NCBI GenBank assembly: GCA_963681505.1
Contig: OY811974.1
Coordinates: forward strand, 13,309,565 to 13,373,564
From: Eunapius fragilis
Lineage: Eukaryota; Porifera; Demospongiae; Spongillida; Spongillidae
DNA length: 64,000 bases
Direction of reading: 5' to 3'
Made by a program: the position numbers and the translations under genes. Below are positions 47,450-60,589 of this stretch, piece by piece (the stretch's first letter is position 1; every line of letters begins with the position of its first letter). Under the pieces are notes generated by a model. It ran no database searches, had not been told where the DNA came from, and saw only the letters and a list, made by a program, of their open reading frames with translations.

Positions 47450-50400
47450 CTGTGGTATTGCCATGGGTGTGGTAAGGGGGGGGGGGGGGAAAGGGACAAG
47501 TGTGATAACATGATAAAGCACTACAGTTGGTGTGTGTGTATGCAAGAGTGAATGTGAGGTACCTATCACATCTGTTTAATGGTTATTGAATGTGTACACT
47601 GTAATTATATAGCACCAATGTACATAACTTACGCTCCTCTTCATCTATACATAGCACTGTGCATATACTTTATGCATGAGTACTTTCTGTAATCGCCTGG
47701 TTAAAACAGGTACCCATGGAAAACCCAAGGGAACCCAGCAGACTTACCAATGGTGGCAGGTGCTGGAGTAGGAGTTGTTCCATTGATTGTAATCACTGTT
47801 GTGTCATTTCCCGGAGCGCGAGGAGGGTTTACATTCAGCTGTGGTACAGGCCTTACTATCACATTGGTGATGTCAGTGGAGTTGGTAAATCTAGCACAAG
47901 CCACAGTGCTATTGGGATAGAAGACTATGGTAGTAATGGTCTCCCTCCTGGTCGTTGTCCCTGCAATATGGATAGTCACAAAAACATGAAGTAGCCAGTG
48001 ACGGCTATGTGGCTGCCATTCTCACCTGTATTGTAGTTTGCCGAAATGGTCACAGACGTTTCAGTGGCAACAGTGAGGTCTGATTTGAAGCACACCGGAG
48101 GCACTGCGGGGTATGTACCGTTTGGAGTGATAGTTTCCAATGTAATCTCTAAAACATGAGGGGCATCACAGTGGAACTGTGTGTAATAGCTATGGAAACC
48201 TTACTATGGTCATCCACTATCAGGACCTGTGATGGAGGGGAGACAATGATCACCCTTGGATTGGGGGGCTGAAGGGATACTGTGAAGGTCTGGTTTGGTT
48301 GGAAAGCAACTTTGTTGTCAACAATTGGAATATTTGTACAGAAGGGTGTCAGAGGTGAGGTATTTGCTGGAATGGTGATCACATATGACCCAGCTGAAAA
48401 GTCGCTAGTATCTGGGTGAGGTGGAGGGAGTGGTGGGGTAGGTTATTGTGAAGGTATGCCAGCTCTCTTCCTCCCTTACCTCTGGCACTGGGGACTGGGT
48501 CCTCACCAGCAACAACTGTTACATTTATAGGAACATTAGCACTTGGGGTAGCCACAATGCATACCACAGCTGGACCCTTGCTCTGGTATACCGTGTACAG
48601 TGGGCGGGTAAAGCTGACATTGACAACTGCACAAGAAAAAGGTATGACACAGCCAAGCATTGATACAACAATCCATCAACCACCCTATACAAGTCACATA
48701 CCACTTAGGTCTTGAATGGTGACTGTGGTCTCTGGTATTGGTCCCTTTGGATAAAGGGTTGGGGAGGGAGTGTTGAAGACCACTTTGAAGGTCTTGTCCC
48801 CAGTGGATGCCATCCCATTGTCCAAGATGGGGATCTGAGTACACTTGATGTTCTCACTGGGTAGGAAGGTCAGGGGTGTCTGGACATGGGTGTAGTCAAC
48901 ACCAGCTAGAAGAGGAGGGGGTGAAGGTCAGGGCAAGATGTAGGTAAGGGAGAGGGTCCCCTACGTGTAGCTGTCAGTGGAACAGTATTCACGTTGACTG
49001 TAATGCTCTTAGTGGTACTTTCCAACTTCAGAAGACACACTTGTGCTGTATTGTCGCTCTTTGATACAGTGGCAGTACTGTTCTCAAATGAGAATGGTAC
49101 AGCTGAAGGAGATAGAGAGACCCCATCATTACACACATCACATGATGGAGGACACCTTTCTTACAAGAAGAATCTACAATGGTGACCTGGGCAGTGGATG
49201 GAGTCCCAACTTTGACCACACCTCCAGTGGAGATGGCCTGTTGAATGGACACGTTGAACACTTTGTTATCTCCCTGGACACGATCATCCAATGTGGAGAT
49301 GTTGACACATGTCTGTGTACCAGCGGGGCCAGTAGGAAGGGTGTAGGGATAGGATCCATTTGTGAAATGCACCAGAGCTGTGGAGTTAAGATGGAGGTTA
49401 AGTGGGAACACATAGTGAGTTGTGGTATCTGTACTCACGTGTTGCTGCATTGGGTGCCACTATGGGATAAGCTATGATCACTCCCCTGATGTCACTGGCT
49501 GTCTCAAGGTCCTTGGTCACACACACTTGAGCAGGCTGTCCTTTTTGGGTCGTATAACTCGTGCTACTCAGGGTTACCGTGGGAACTGAAATATAATAAT
49601 TATGTGAAGTTATACTATTTTAGTACACACCTCCCAAATGTAGAAAAGTAACACACTAAGACTACTTAACATCTAATTTTCTCAGGTTGCGGTAGGGGGG
49701 GGGGGGTCTCCCATAGCAATTCCCCAATATGGAAAATGTGTGTGCATATCTGTGCTTATAATTCCAGATCTCCATATCTATGCTGACTGGCAAGATGACA
49801 CATTGTAAGGCTCCGCTTATAGGCCACCCTCCCGCCATAACCCGCTAATGTTTCCATGAACTTGGTCAGCTGCATTTCTGGAAATACAATAGTGCCCCTG
49901 TGTGATTATTAAAAGTTACAAAGAAGGGTTTGTGATTATGAAGACATTGATGTTTAAAGATGAGCCCTTTTCCCCTCTGGAGGTGGAGGCTAAAACACCA
50001 TAGTTGTCCACTATCAAGACTGACACAGCCAAGCATTGATACAACAATCCATCAACCACCCTATACAAGTCACATACCACTTTGGTCTTGAATGGTGACT
50101 GCGGTCTCTGGTATTGGTCCCTTTGGATAAAGGGTTGGGGAGGGAGTGTTGAAGACCACTTTGAAGGTCTTATCTCCAGTGAATGCTATCCCATTGTCCA
50201 AGATGGGGATCTGAACACACTTGATGCTCTCACTGGGTAGGAAGGTCAGGGGTGTCTGGACATGGGTGTAGTCAACACCAGCTAGAAGAGGAGGGGGTGA
50301 AGGTGAGGGGAAGATGGAGGTAGGGGAGAGGGTCCCCTACGTGTAGCTGACAGTTGAACAGTATTCATGCTGACTGTAATGTCCTGAGTGGAATTTTCCA

Positions 50401-53400
50401 ACTTCTGAAGACACACTTGTGCTGTATTGTCGCTCTTTGATACAGTGACAGTACTGTTCTCAAATGAGAATGGTACAGCTGAAGGAGATAGAGAGACCCC
50501 ATCATTACACACATCACATGATGGAGGACACCTTTCTTACAAGAAGAATCTACAATGGTGACCTGGGCAATGGATGGAGTCCCAACTTTGACCACACCTC
50601 CAGTGGAGGTGGCCTGTTGAATGGACACGTTGAACACCTTGTTATCTCCCTGGGCACGATCATCCAATGTGGGGATGTTGACACATGTCTGTGTACCAGC
50701 GGGGCCAGCAGAAAGGGTGTAGGGATAGGATCCATTTGTGAAATCCACCAGAGCTGTGGAGTTAAGATGGAGGTTAAGTGGGAACACACAGTGAGTGGTG
50801 GTATCTGTACTCACGTGTTGCTGCATTGGGTGCCACTATAGGATAAGCTGTGATCACTCCCCTGATGTCACTGGCTGTCTCAAGGTCCTTGGTCACACAC
50901 ACTTGAGCAGGCTGTCCTTTTTGGGTCGTATAACTGGTGCTAGTCAGGGTTACCATGGGTACTGAAATATAATAATTATGTGAAGTTATACTATTTTAGT
51001 ACACACCTCCCAAATGTAGAAAAGTAACACACTAAGACTACTTAACATCTAATTTTCTCAGGTTGCGGTGGGGGGGGGGGTCTCCCATAGCAATTCCCCA
51101 ATATGGAAAATGCGTGTGCATATCTGTGCTTATAATTCTACAAATTTAAGATCTCCATATCTATGCTGACTTGCAAGATGACACATTGTAAGGCTCCGCT
51201 TATAGGCCACCCTCCCTCCATAACCCGCTAATGTCTCCATGAACTTGGTCAGCTGCATTTCTGGAAATACAATAGTGCCCCTGTGTGATTATTAAAAGTT
51301 ATGAAGAAGGGTTTGTGATTATGAAGACATTGATGTTTAAAGATGAGCCCTTTTCCCCTCTGGAGGTGGAGGGGTGTGGGGGACTAAAACACCATAGTTG
51401 TCCACTATCAAGACTGACACAGCCAAGCATTGATACAACAATCCATCAACCACCCTATACAAGTCACATACCCCTTAGGTCTTGAATGGTGACTGCGGTC
51501 TCTGGTATTGGTCCCTTTGGATAAAGGGTTGGGGAGGGAGTGTTGAAGACCACTTTGAAGGTCTTGTCTCCAGTGAATGCTATCCCATTGTCCAAGATGG
51601 GGATCTGAACACACTTGATGTTCTCACTGGGTAGGAAGGTCAGGGGTGTCTGGACATGGGTGTAGTCAACAGCAGCTAGAAGAGGAGGGGGTGAAGGTAA
51701 GAAGAAGATGGAGGTAAGGGAGAGGGTCCCCTACATGTAGCTGTCAGTGGAACAGTAGTCACGTTGACTGTAATGCTCTTAGTGGTATTTTCCAACTTCT
51801 GAAGACACACTTGTGCTGTATTGCCACTCTTTGATACAGTGACAGTACTGTTTTCAAATGAGAATGGTACAGCTGAAGGAGACAGAGAGACCCCATCATT
51901 ACACACATCACAGGATGGAGGACACCTTTCTTACTAGAAGAATCTATAATGGTGACCTGGGCAGTGGATGGAGTCCCAACTTTGACCACACCTCCAGTGG
52001 AGGTGACCTGTTGAATGGACACGTTGAACACCTTGTTATCTCCCTGGACACGATCATCCAATGTGGAGATGTTGACACATGTCTGTGTACCAGCGGGGCC
52101 AGCAGGAAGGGTGTAGGGATAGGATCCATTTGTGAAATGCACCAGAGCTGTGGAGTTAAGGTGGAGGTTAAGTGGGAACACATAGTGAGTTGTGGTATCT
52201 GTACTCACGTGTTGCTGCATTGGGTGCCACTATGAGATAAGCTGTGATCACTCCCCTGATGTTACTGGCTGTCTTAAGGTCCTTGGTCACACACACTTGA
52301 GCAGGCAGTCCTTTTTGGGTCGTATAACTGGTACTAGTCAAGGTTACCATGGGAACTGAAATGGGATTGATTATGGCCTTCTTTGTATGTGTGTTTAATA
52401 TTGACAATATGGTATATTTGGTATGAGCTTTTAATGGTTAATATAGAAATTGAATGCAAGGTGTAAGGAACATTTCTGCTGCTATTATGTGGCATGTGGT
52501 TTATGGCTATCATGTCTCACCATCATCCTCAATGATAGTAATCCTGCTCTCCTGAGCACCTTGGCCTAGCCATGGCTGTGGAGGTATACTGAATGTGACG
52601 CGGAATTCTCGGTTTGGTTCCAGTGCAATGGAATCATCTATAATAGTTATGTTCACACACAGCTGACTAGCTGCAGCTGGGAAGGCGGCTGTAATACTAC
52701 CACCACCAAAGTCTCTACCAACTGGAGTGATAAGAAGGTCAATGTGTGTTTGTGACATAGCTCATCACAGGGAGCTTGCTCTGGTTACCTTGAGCACTCC
52801 TGGGGGTTAGTTCACCAGGGCTGAATGTTACACTGAAGTCCTCTGGTGTTGTCAGCGTCTTGTTGAGACATACGCTAACAACGCCTGCATTCTCAAGGAC
52901 ACTGTAGGATCCAGAGGAGAACTGGACCAGTGCCACTAGTAGAAATGGGACTAAAGGTAGAAGCAATTTTTATGTCTAAGGAGGTTACCATTTTTATTGA
53001 TGATGTTGACAGTAGCCACGTTCAATACTAGTGCAACTGGTGGTCTGGGAGAGTTCAGTACTACCCTGAAGGTCGTGGATGACCCAGCTATTTGGCTGTT
53101 GAGAATGGCCACGGGTACTGACACTGTGGTGATCTGGTTACTGTCAGGTGGAATGTTAATGGTCTTAGAGATGCCTGTATAATCCTGACCATCTGAGCAA
53201 AAAAATATTAGTTTAAAATAGGCTAGTTGTATTGTCTAAGCACTTATACATACCTATTGCAGTTACATCCACTGTTGTTATGGTAACTGAGGTAACAACT
53301 CCAGATGCTCCATTCCTTTGAACTATCAAATTGACAACTCCAGCATCCACAGTAGTGTTGTACACTGTTGGGTTAAACCCCACCTGCACTGTCATGGCTG

Positions 53401-56400
53401 GAGAAAAATGAAATTACGAAGATATGAATGCATTGGGTTAAAAGAGTGGTGAAGGTGAATGTATTGGGTTAGAAGAGTGGTGAAAATGAATGTATTGGGT
53501 TAGAAGAGTGGTGAAAATGAATGTATTGCGTTAGAAGAGTCGGGATGAATGCATTGGGTTAGAAGAGTGGTAATGAGTAGGAAGAAGTATGACACTACTT
53601 TAATAGCCCTTCCCATACCCTTACCACCGTCATCATCAAGTATGGTTACTGTAGCATTTGGGTATGGGGCCAGCAGAACTGACGATGATAGTTTGAGATT
53701 GAACTGCCTGTTTTGTTGTGGTGTTTTGTTTCCGATGATTGTGAAATTCACCAGCTTCTGATCTTCTCCAGGGGCAAACATGAGGGATGATGTGACATCA
53801 GAAATGTCTGTGTTAACTGTAAGGGGTTGGACAAGAGCACATGGCATTTAAGCAGTACTGTGTGTATGAGCAAGAGATGGTCTTACGTTGAGCAGTCAAT
53901 GCTTCAAAACCCACGTTCACTGTTACTGTGCTGAGCACCTGTAGGTCATCTTGCTTCACTACCGTCACAGAAACTACACGCGAGACATTTCCTTCAGCGA
54001 AAGTGTAGGCATTGGCTGAAAAGCTGAAAGCTGGTACTGAGTGGGTGCATATGTTGAACATTATGATCACATAGCACTCTGCTGTTTGTCAACTGTACTG
54101 ACCTTGTAGTGCCTCCATCTCATACCCTGCAGAGTGACCAAATGATATTTGCTCATTGATACCCTGAACATTGACAAATAGGCCAGCCTTCGGGTTTGTG
54201 TGCCTGATGTAACGGGATAAGCCTGCTTCTGGGTTGGAGATTATTGCGCTACGTCCGCACTCTGATTGACCTCCTTGGTCATCAGCACAGAAGAGTGGGT
54301 ACCACTTGTCCATCTTCAAAGTACCATCCAATGTTGCCTCATCGTATGTTGTGTTGTCCACGTAGATTTGCTTCGGATCATAGAAATCCTTAAGGACTGC
54401 TATTGTCAAGTAAAATTGACTTGGTAAGAGAGCTGACTTTAAAAAATCTTTAACTTCCCAAGATGTTACCACATAGCTGTTGAGGTACTGTTCCACGGGA
54501 GCTATAGTTGCCATGTAAGGGTCTCCAAGACCTGACGCAGGCTTGTTGGAGCCATATCCCTGTTGATACTGCATCACATAGATGGCTTTGTTTGATTCTA
54601 TAGTTATAAATGTGTCCTGAGGTATCAGCAGCTCCTTCATACCACCCTGTGTTATGTTGTACGTCCTGCTGGAGACATAACCCCTAGACCCTGACATGGT
54701 GACAGTGATTGTTGTGCATGATGCCATGGCAATAACTCTGTACACGTCCCCTCCAGTCCTTCCACCAATGGGAGCAGAAAAGAACAGTTTGCCCCAAGTG
54801 GCAGTCGGTGTCACCTGCTCCACCATATGGTCACATGAGGCATTATTCACATACCCACATGTGTGGCCACTGTACACAGCTATGGGCCTGGAAGACTTTA
54901 TGCTGATGCCTGTTAGGTCTGTTTTCTCACCCTGAAAGTAGTAGGTTTGCCTCTGCTGAAGGGCCATAGTGTAGTTGTAGAAGCCATTAAGTGGCTTAGT
55001 AATCTGTGCAAATCCAGCAATTGGTGCAATGCGGTAAGGTCTCGGGGCATACAGGTCCTTGGTGAGGTATTTAGTGGATATGGAATAGGATATGCTGACA
55101 TTTTGACTTGCTACTACCATAAAACCAGGTAAATTAGCTACCACTGCTGGGTCAGGGTCACTTCCACTTGAGAATATGTAATATTCATAAGGGTATTGGA
55201 CGTTTGGGTTGAAGAAGCTGTAGTTGACAGTTGGGGCAGCGACAAAGGTATCCAAACTGGCAGAGGCAGCATTGCCTCCATACACTGAGACCTTGCGGTT
55301 GTTTGCTGCCTTTATGTACACACCCTTGTCTACTTCTCTGTTGTTGCCTAAGACATTTGATACACTTGTCGGCTTCAGCTCAAAAGGGAGTGATATTCTT
55401 GTAGCTCCATAGGCTGGAACTGTCAGATTTTGAGTCGTTGTCAGGTACTTAACAGTGACGGTAACATTGTTTGGTTCATCTGTGGTGATGGTTAGAAACA
55501 GTGACTGTGGCTCTTTTTGATTTTCCAAAAACCCAACATAGAGCTCGCTGGCTTTCGTAGATGGTCCCCCTCCAACCTCTGTCCACATGGAGAGGAGAAA
55601 GAGAACAGAGTATTAATAATAATGTATGTGTACAATGGCTCATCTAACCTCTTGATTTGATTAAACTAACAATAACAATCTTTAATAACTGGTGATGGTA
55701 AAATAAATGTTGATGCTAAAAATTATTATTTTAATGTAATAAGATGCATAAATGCATGTACAGGATTATACTGAGCTCAGTACAATCCTGTACGTGCATT
55801 TATTACATTAAAATAATCAAAGTGTTCTGAGCTGGGGTGGACATGCATTCCCCTTGTGGCAGAGTCTTATGGAGCTTGGGGCAAAGAAGCTGTTTCACGG
55901 CTTGCATCGCACCTTGCCACAAGGAACAACACCCCCAAGTCCAAGGTGGTCTCCAGCATGTATGGCTGCCTGAATATGACCCTTGTGCGGGCCAATGCTC
56001 AGGCCCTCCTCTTACGGGGTGGATGCCAACTCCTGGAAGGGAACTTAACTCTGTACTGAGGGGTTTTAGTTTTCAACATTGTATCGTGTTATTCTCTCCG
56101 GCAATGGTTTGGTACTATTATTATTTTTAATATAGACATACACATGAACATATATTATTTTTAGGTGTCTTTAAAACATATCCGCTAGAAACTTCCATGT
56201 AGGATTTTGACCCCGACTATGAACTCATTAAAAATACGCGACCCGTCTCAAACAAGACTCCCGACGATTGGATCGTTTAGCTTGTTAGGGGGCGTCTCCA
56301 AACTATTTTGGAAAAGATTAGATAAAGCCATCTTGACGTTAGGGGCGGGGGGAGGGTCAGTCAGGCTCGTTTTCAGATGTACTGAAGAAAAAAATGGAGT

Positions 56401-59400
56401 CCGAACTCCACAACCTTCTATCAATGACGTTAAGAGGGGGGGGGGGGGGGGGGGGGTTATAATGAAACGTCACAATGACGTTAAATAGTATGGAGACACC
56501 CCCTTATAGCAATCGAGCTAGAAGTCAAATACATGTATGAGCAGTTTCGTCATTGTTTTATGTCGCAGAACCGCGCGGTACAAGAGAGCAAAAAGGTTAC
56601 TGCCCGGCAGTCCGGGAACATGGTCTCCTCCTTCTTCTTGGCAACGCGTATCTCGGGATAGGAACACTTTGAAAATCTCAGAAAAGTTCATATTTTGGTA
56701 AACAATCGACTATACGGTCTATGTAAGACGCATAATTAGATAACTTGTAAAATGTAATTTTAGATATCTTTAAATACTAGTGAACAACTAGAGTTGTAAC
56801 CTTTTTTTGTTAGTGAAGTTGTTTTTCTCAAAATGCCTTCACGTCAGTAAATGAAACGAGCGAAACGACGTGCGAAATACCTTCAAGTTCGAGACGATGT
56901 TTAGAATAGGCACGGGCATGCAACCACATCCTACAGCGATGCATATTCACAGTGATTTCAGTGATTTGGGTACATGTATGAACAAAAAATCAAGGAAACA
57001 AGTAACCAGAATCATTCTCTACGAGAAAGATGGTGGTTTATAGGATTTGAAGGCAATTGGTGGTGTAAAAAGCAAGGAAACAAGGTCTTATCAGAAGGGA
57101 AGAAGTAATAGTCTTATAGTTAACACATTTCTAGGGCATGTGTTGTTTGTGTGCTAAACATAGGGCTATTACATTTTCCCTTCTGATAAGACCTTGTTTC
57201 CTTGCTTTTTACACCACCAATTGCCTTCAAATCCTATATACCACCGTAGAGAAAGTTTTTAATTACTTGTGCAAGTAATAACAATATATGCTTGTTATTT
57301 ATTATAATATACACAAATGTGAAAACCAAATCATCACCTGACCATCCTTACAGCCTGCACACCTTGCTAGTAGAGCTCTAGCATTTGCTCGCACCAGAGT
57401 TATGCTATTATTGAATAATAATAATAATAATGGAAGACTCAAGAATACATAAGCCGGTTAACATTGAAGTCTCAGATACTGCCTGGAAACCAGCTCAGCT
57501 TATTTTGAGATTTGGGGGCTTAGGCCTTCGTTCTCTCTCTTGCCATGCCGCCACTGCCTTTATTGCTTCGCTTTCCTTATCAGGCTTGGGCCAATCCAAC
57601 AATCACCATCTTCAGCAGGCAGTCATAGCCTATAACTCCAAGGTCTCCTCACATCATGCAATCATGGCTGAGTCTGCCCTCACTTCTCCCACAACTCAGC
57701 GAGAGCTATCCAGCAAGATTGATGAGGATCAATTCAAATCTTTGTTGGGAGCATCCTACCCAGCCGACAAAGCCAGTCTCCTGTCTGTTTCAGCCCCTCA
57801 TTTATCTTTATGGGTGTCAGTGGTCCCTTCCATGTGCTTAGGTCTACATATGGAGTCTACTGAGTTCCAGACTGCAGTGAGGTGGTGGCTAGGTGTGGGT
57901 GTTGTAGGACTGTGTGCCCGTTTTGCCAGGATGTGGCTCTTGATCCCCTGGGTCACCATGCTGTAACCTGCAGGCATGTGGGAGATGTGGTGATAAGGCA
58001 CAATCACTTGTGTGATGTCTTTGTGGACTTCTGTCAGTGAGCTCATCTGAGTGTGAGTGTGGAGAAGGGTCATGGCCTTACGAGAGATCACAGCCACACC
58101 AGACCTGCATATGTGCTCATTGCTGGGTGGGACAGGGGCAGGCCTGCAGCTCTTGATATCACTGTAACATCACCTCTCTGCCCAGCCATACTAAGGGAGT
58201 CTGGTGGAACGTCTGGTGCAGCTTCTATGGCAGCGGAGACCTGCAAGCTTCTCACCAATGGTCCCAAATGTGAGGAATTGGGGTGGACGTGCATTTCCTT
58301 AGCTGTCAATACGTTCTGCAACTGGGATAAGGAGGCTCATCTCACATTCTCTAATTGGCATCCCACCTTGCCATCAGCTTGTCCTCTCCCAATCCTTACA
58401 TCTTGGCAGACATTTATAGTAGGATGAACTTCACCTTGGTCAGGTCCATTGCCAGAGCCATCTTGGCAAGGGAGCCCTCGTGACTTTTATTTATTTGTGG
58501 GCGCATGATTATGTAATAATATATGGGCAACTATAAACTCTCAACATAAATGGCTAACAACAACACAGCCTAACATATACTCATACTAACGCACTCAATC
58601 ACTCACACACAGAACTAAAAATCACCTAAGCCATCAAAGGAACTTAATCTTAATGTTCCCATAACAGAGGAGGAATTCCTCTCTGGATTGCCACAGAAAG
58701 GCACTGGAGTAAGAACTGGTAGGATTGTGAGTCTCCAGTGGTTTGGTGCAGACAATGGCCAAGGTCCTTAAGAGAGGACAATGTTTTGGCACCAAACACA
58801 CCAAGAGACTCACATGCTATGGGAACAAAGAAGTACTTAGCTCCAAGAGAAGAATACTACTTCCTCTTTTGGGATTTAGCCTCTGCTGCTGCCAAACCTG
58901 GTCCTCTTTCAGCAGTGGAGAAATGTGATGGTGCCAAGGTCTCTCTGCATGTAGCATCCCACACAAGGAGTTTTCCCCTCTTTCCAGGGAACCATTGAAA
59001 TACCATGCATCTGGCCTTTTACCATCTGATCTAGCTTCTCCAGAGGCTCCAAACAAGCAGGTATTTTTTTGCAGCTGACAGGGCTCTGTGGATGATGTCG
59101 TTTAAGCTAGAATGCCTGGAGTGGTGACCTTCACTCCATCTACAACTGAGGCCATGAGTAGCAAGGTCATTCACGTGAGAACCACAATGGCAGCAAGTAC
59201 AAGAGAATGTTTTACAATGTAACACATAATAACTGTCAATTAAGGTTAGTTAATGATCATGGAATGCTTTGCCCTGATGTTGGCTCTAACAAGGGTAAGG
59301 TTTAGCTTCCCATATAGAGCTGTGATGGCTATGGACTTTGGGCAGTTCTGTCTGGTACCCAATCAGGAAGCAAGCTGAGATAATGCCCACTTAGCTTCTG

Positions 59401-60554
59401 TACCCCAGCAACCATATGTTTCTACTGCAAGTGGGATGGACACCCGTCCCAGTTCAGCACATTTGGCATTATTGGACCTATGCTTCCGTTTCTTGGCGAC
59501 AAAGGCTGCAGACCCCGCTGTCACACTCGCTTCAGGTAAACTGTTAGTGAAGTCAAATGCAGCCAGCTTGTCCATCATCCAGTTTGCAGCAAGAACATCA
59601 GCTGGTCGTTTGCTGTGCTCATGAAGACCATAACCACTCCCCACCTCTACCTGCTCATGAAGACCACAATCACTCCCCACTTCTACTTACTCATGAAGAC
59701 CATAACCCCTCCCTCTACCTGAACACCAACACAGGCTCTCCGGCATGACTCCACAAAAACATCTATATAAGAAAACATGAACTGTGTCTAGTGAGATAAC
59801 AGATAGCGGTATATATTATGGTTGAAATCTGCGCAAAAACAGAGAACTATAATACAAGTAGCTACACTTGCATTGTTTTCCATGTTCTTCTTCTCGATCT
59901 CTTCTATCCTTTATTCTTATATACCTCACAATTTCAAATGATGCCATTTGTACCAAACGTTGTGAAATGATTCCTTCACGAACCAGCAGTGTGCATGGCG
60001 TTGAATTAATGTTTTATCTTCATGATGGCCAGCTGCTAATTCATAGTTTGCTGCTACAATGACTAAGGCTCTGTATTTGTATTTTTCAATGTTAAATCGA
60101 CTGACCATCTACACGTAGACGAAATCGGTCAAAATCATCTACCCACAGACCTAATTCAGAGCAATTTTCGGGTATTAATATCCTCCAAAAAAATATTCAT
60201 TTTCTTACTGCACCATCTAAACAGGATAAGCAACACGTGGGTAGGTAGCCTTTACTCCATCGATAAGTAGGATACTATATACAATCGTCTACATGTACAG
60301 CGGCGGATTGAGGGGGAGGGGGGGGGGGGGGGGGGGGAATTCAGATGCTTCATAACGCGGAACTCGCAAAACTTCTGCAGTGACGGATACCGGGGAAGGG
60401 GGGGGGGGGGGGGGGGGGTCGAGGAGGTTCCTTCAAGCCGATCATGAATAAATTAACGTGAATTGAAGTACGCAAATCAACCTGGTTCAACCATATCTTC
60501 ACCACATTAACCACTTGGCGACAATGCGGTCAGCTACCACAGAGGCTGATATGG

Positions 60555-60589
<35 letters not shown>

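Noticed and set aside
52148-52209. Apparent 10-nt intron (GTGAGTACAG) between the two halves of a Calx-beta domain, present in five module copies
   Set aside because: A 10-nt intron cannot be spliced. Using the next acceptor (CTTAACTCCACAG) gives a 61-nt intron in every copy, keeps phase 1 and gives a better domain alignment, so the TACAG is internal intron sequence.
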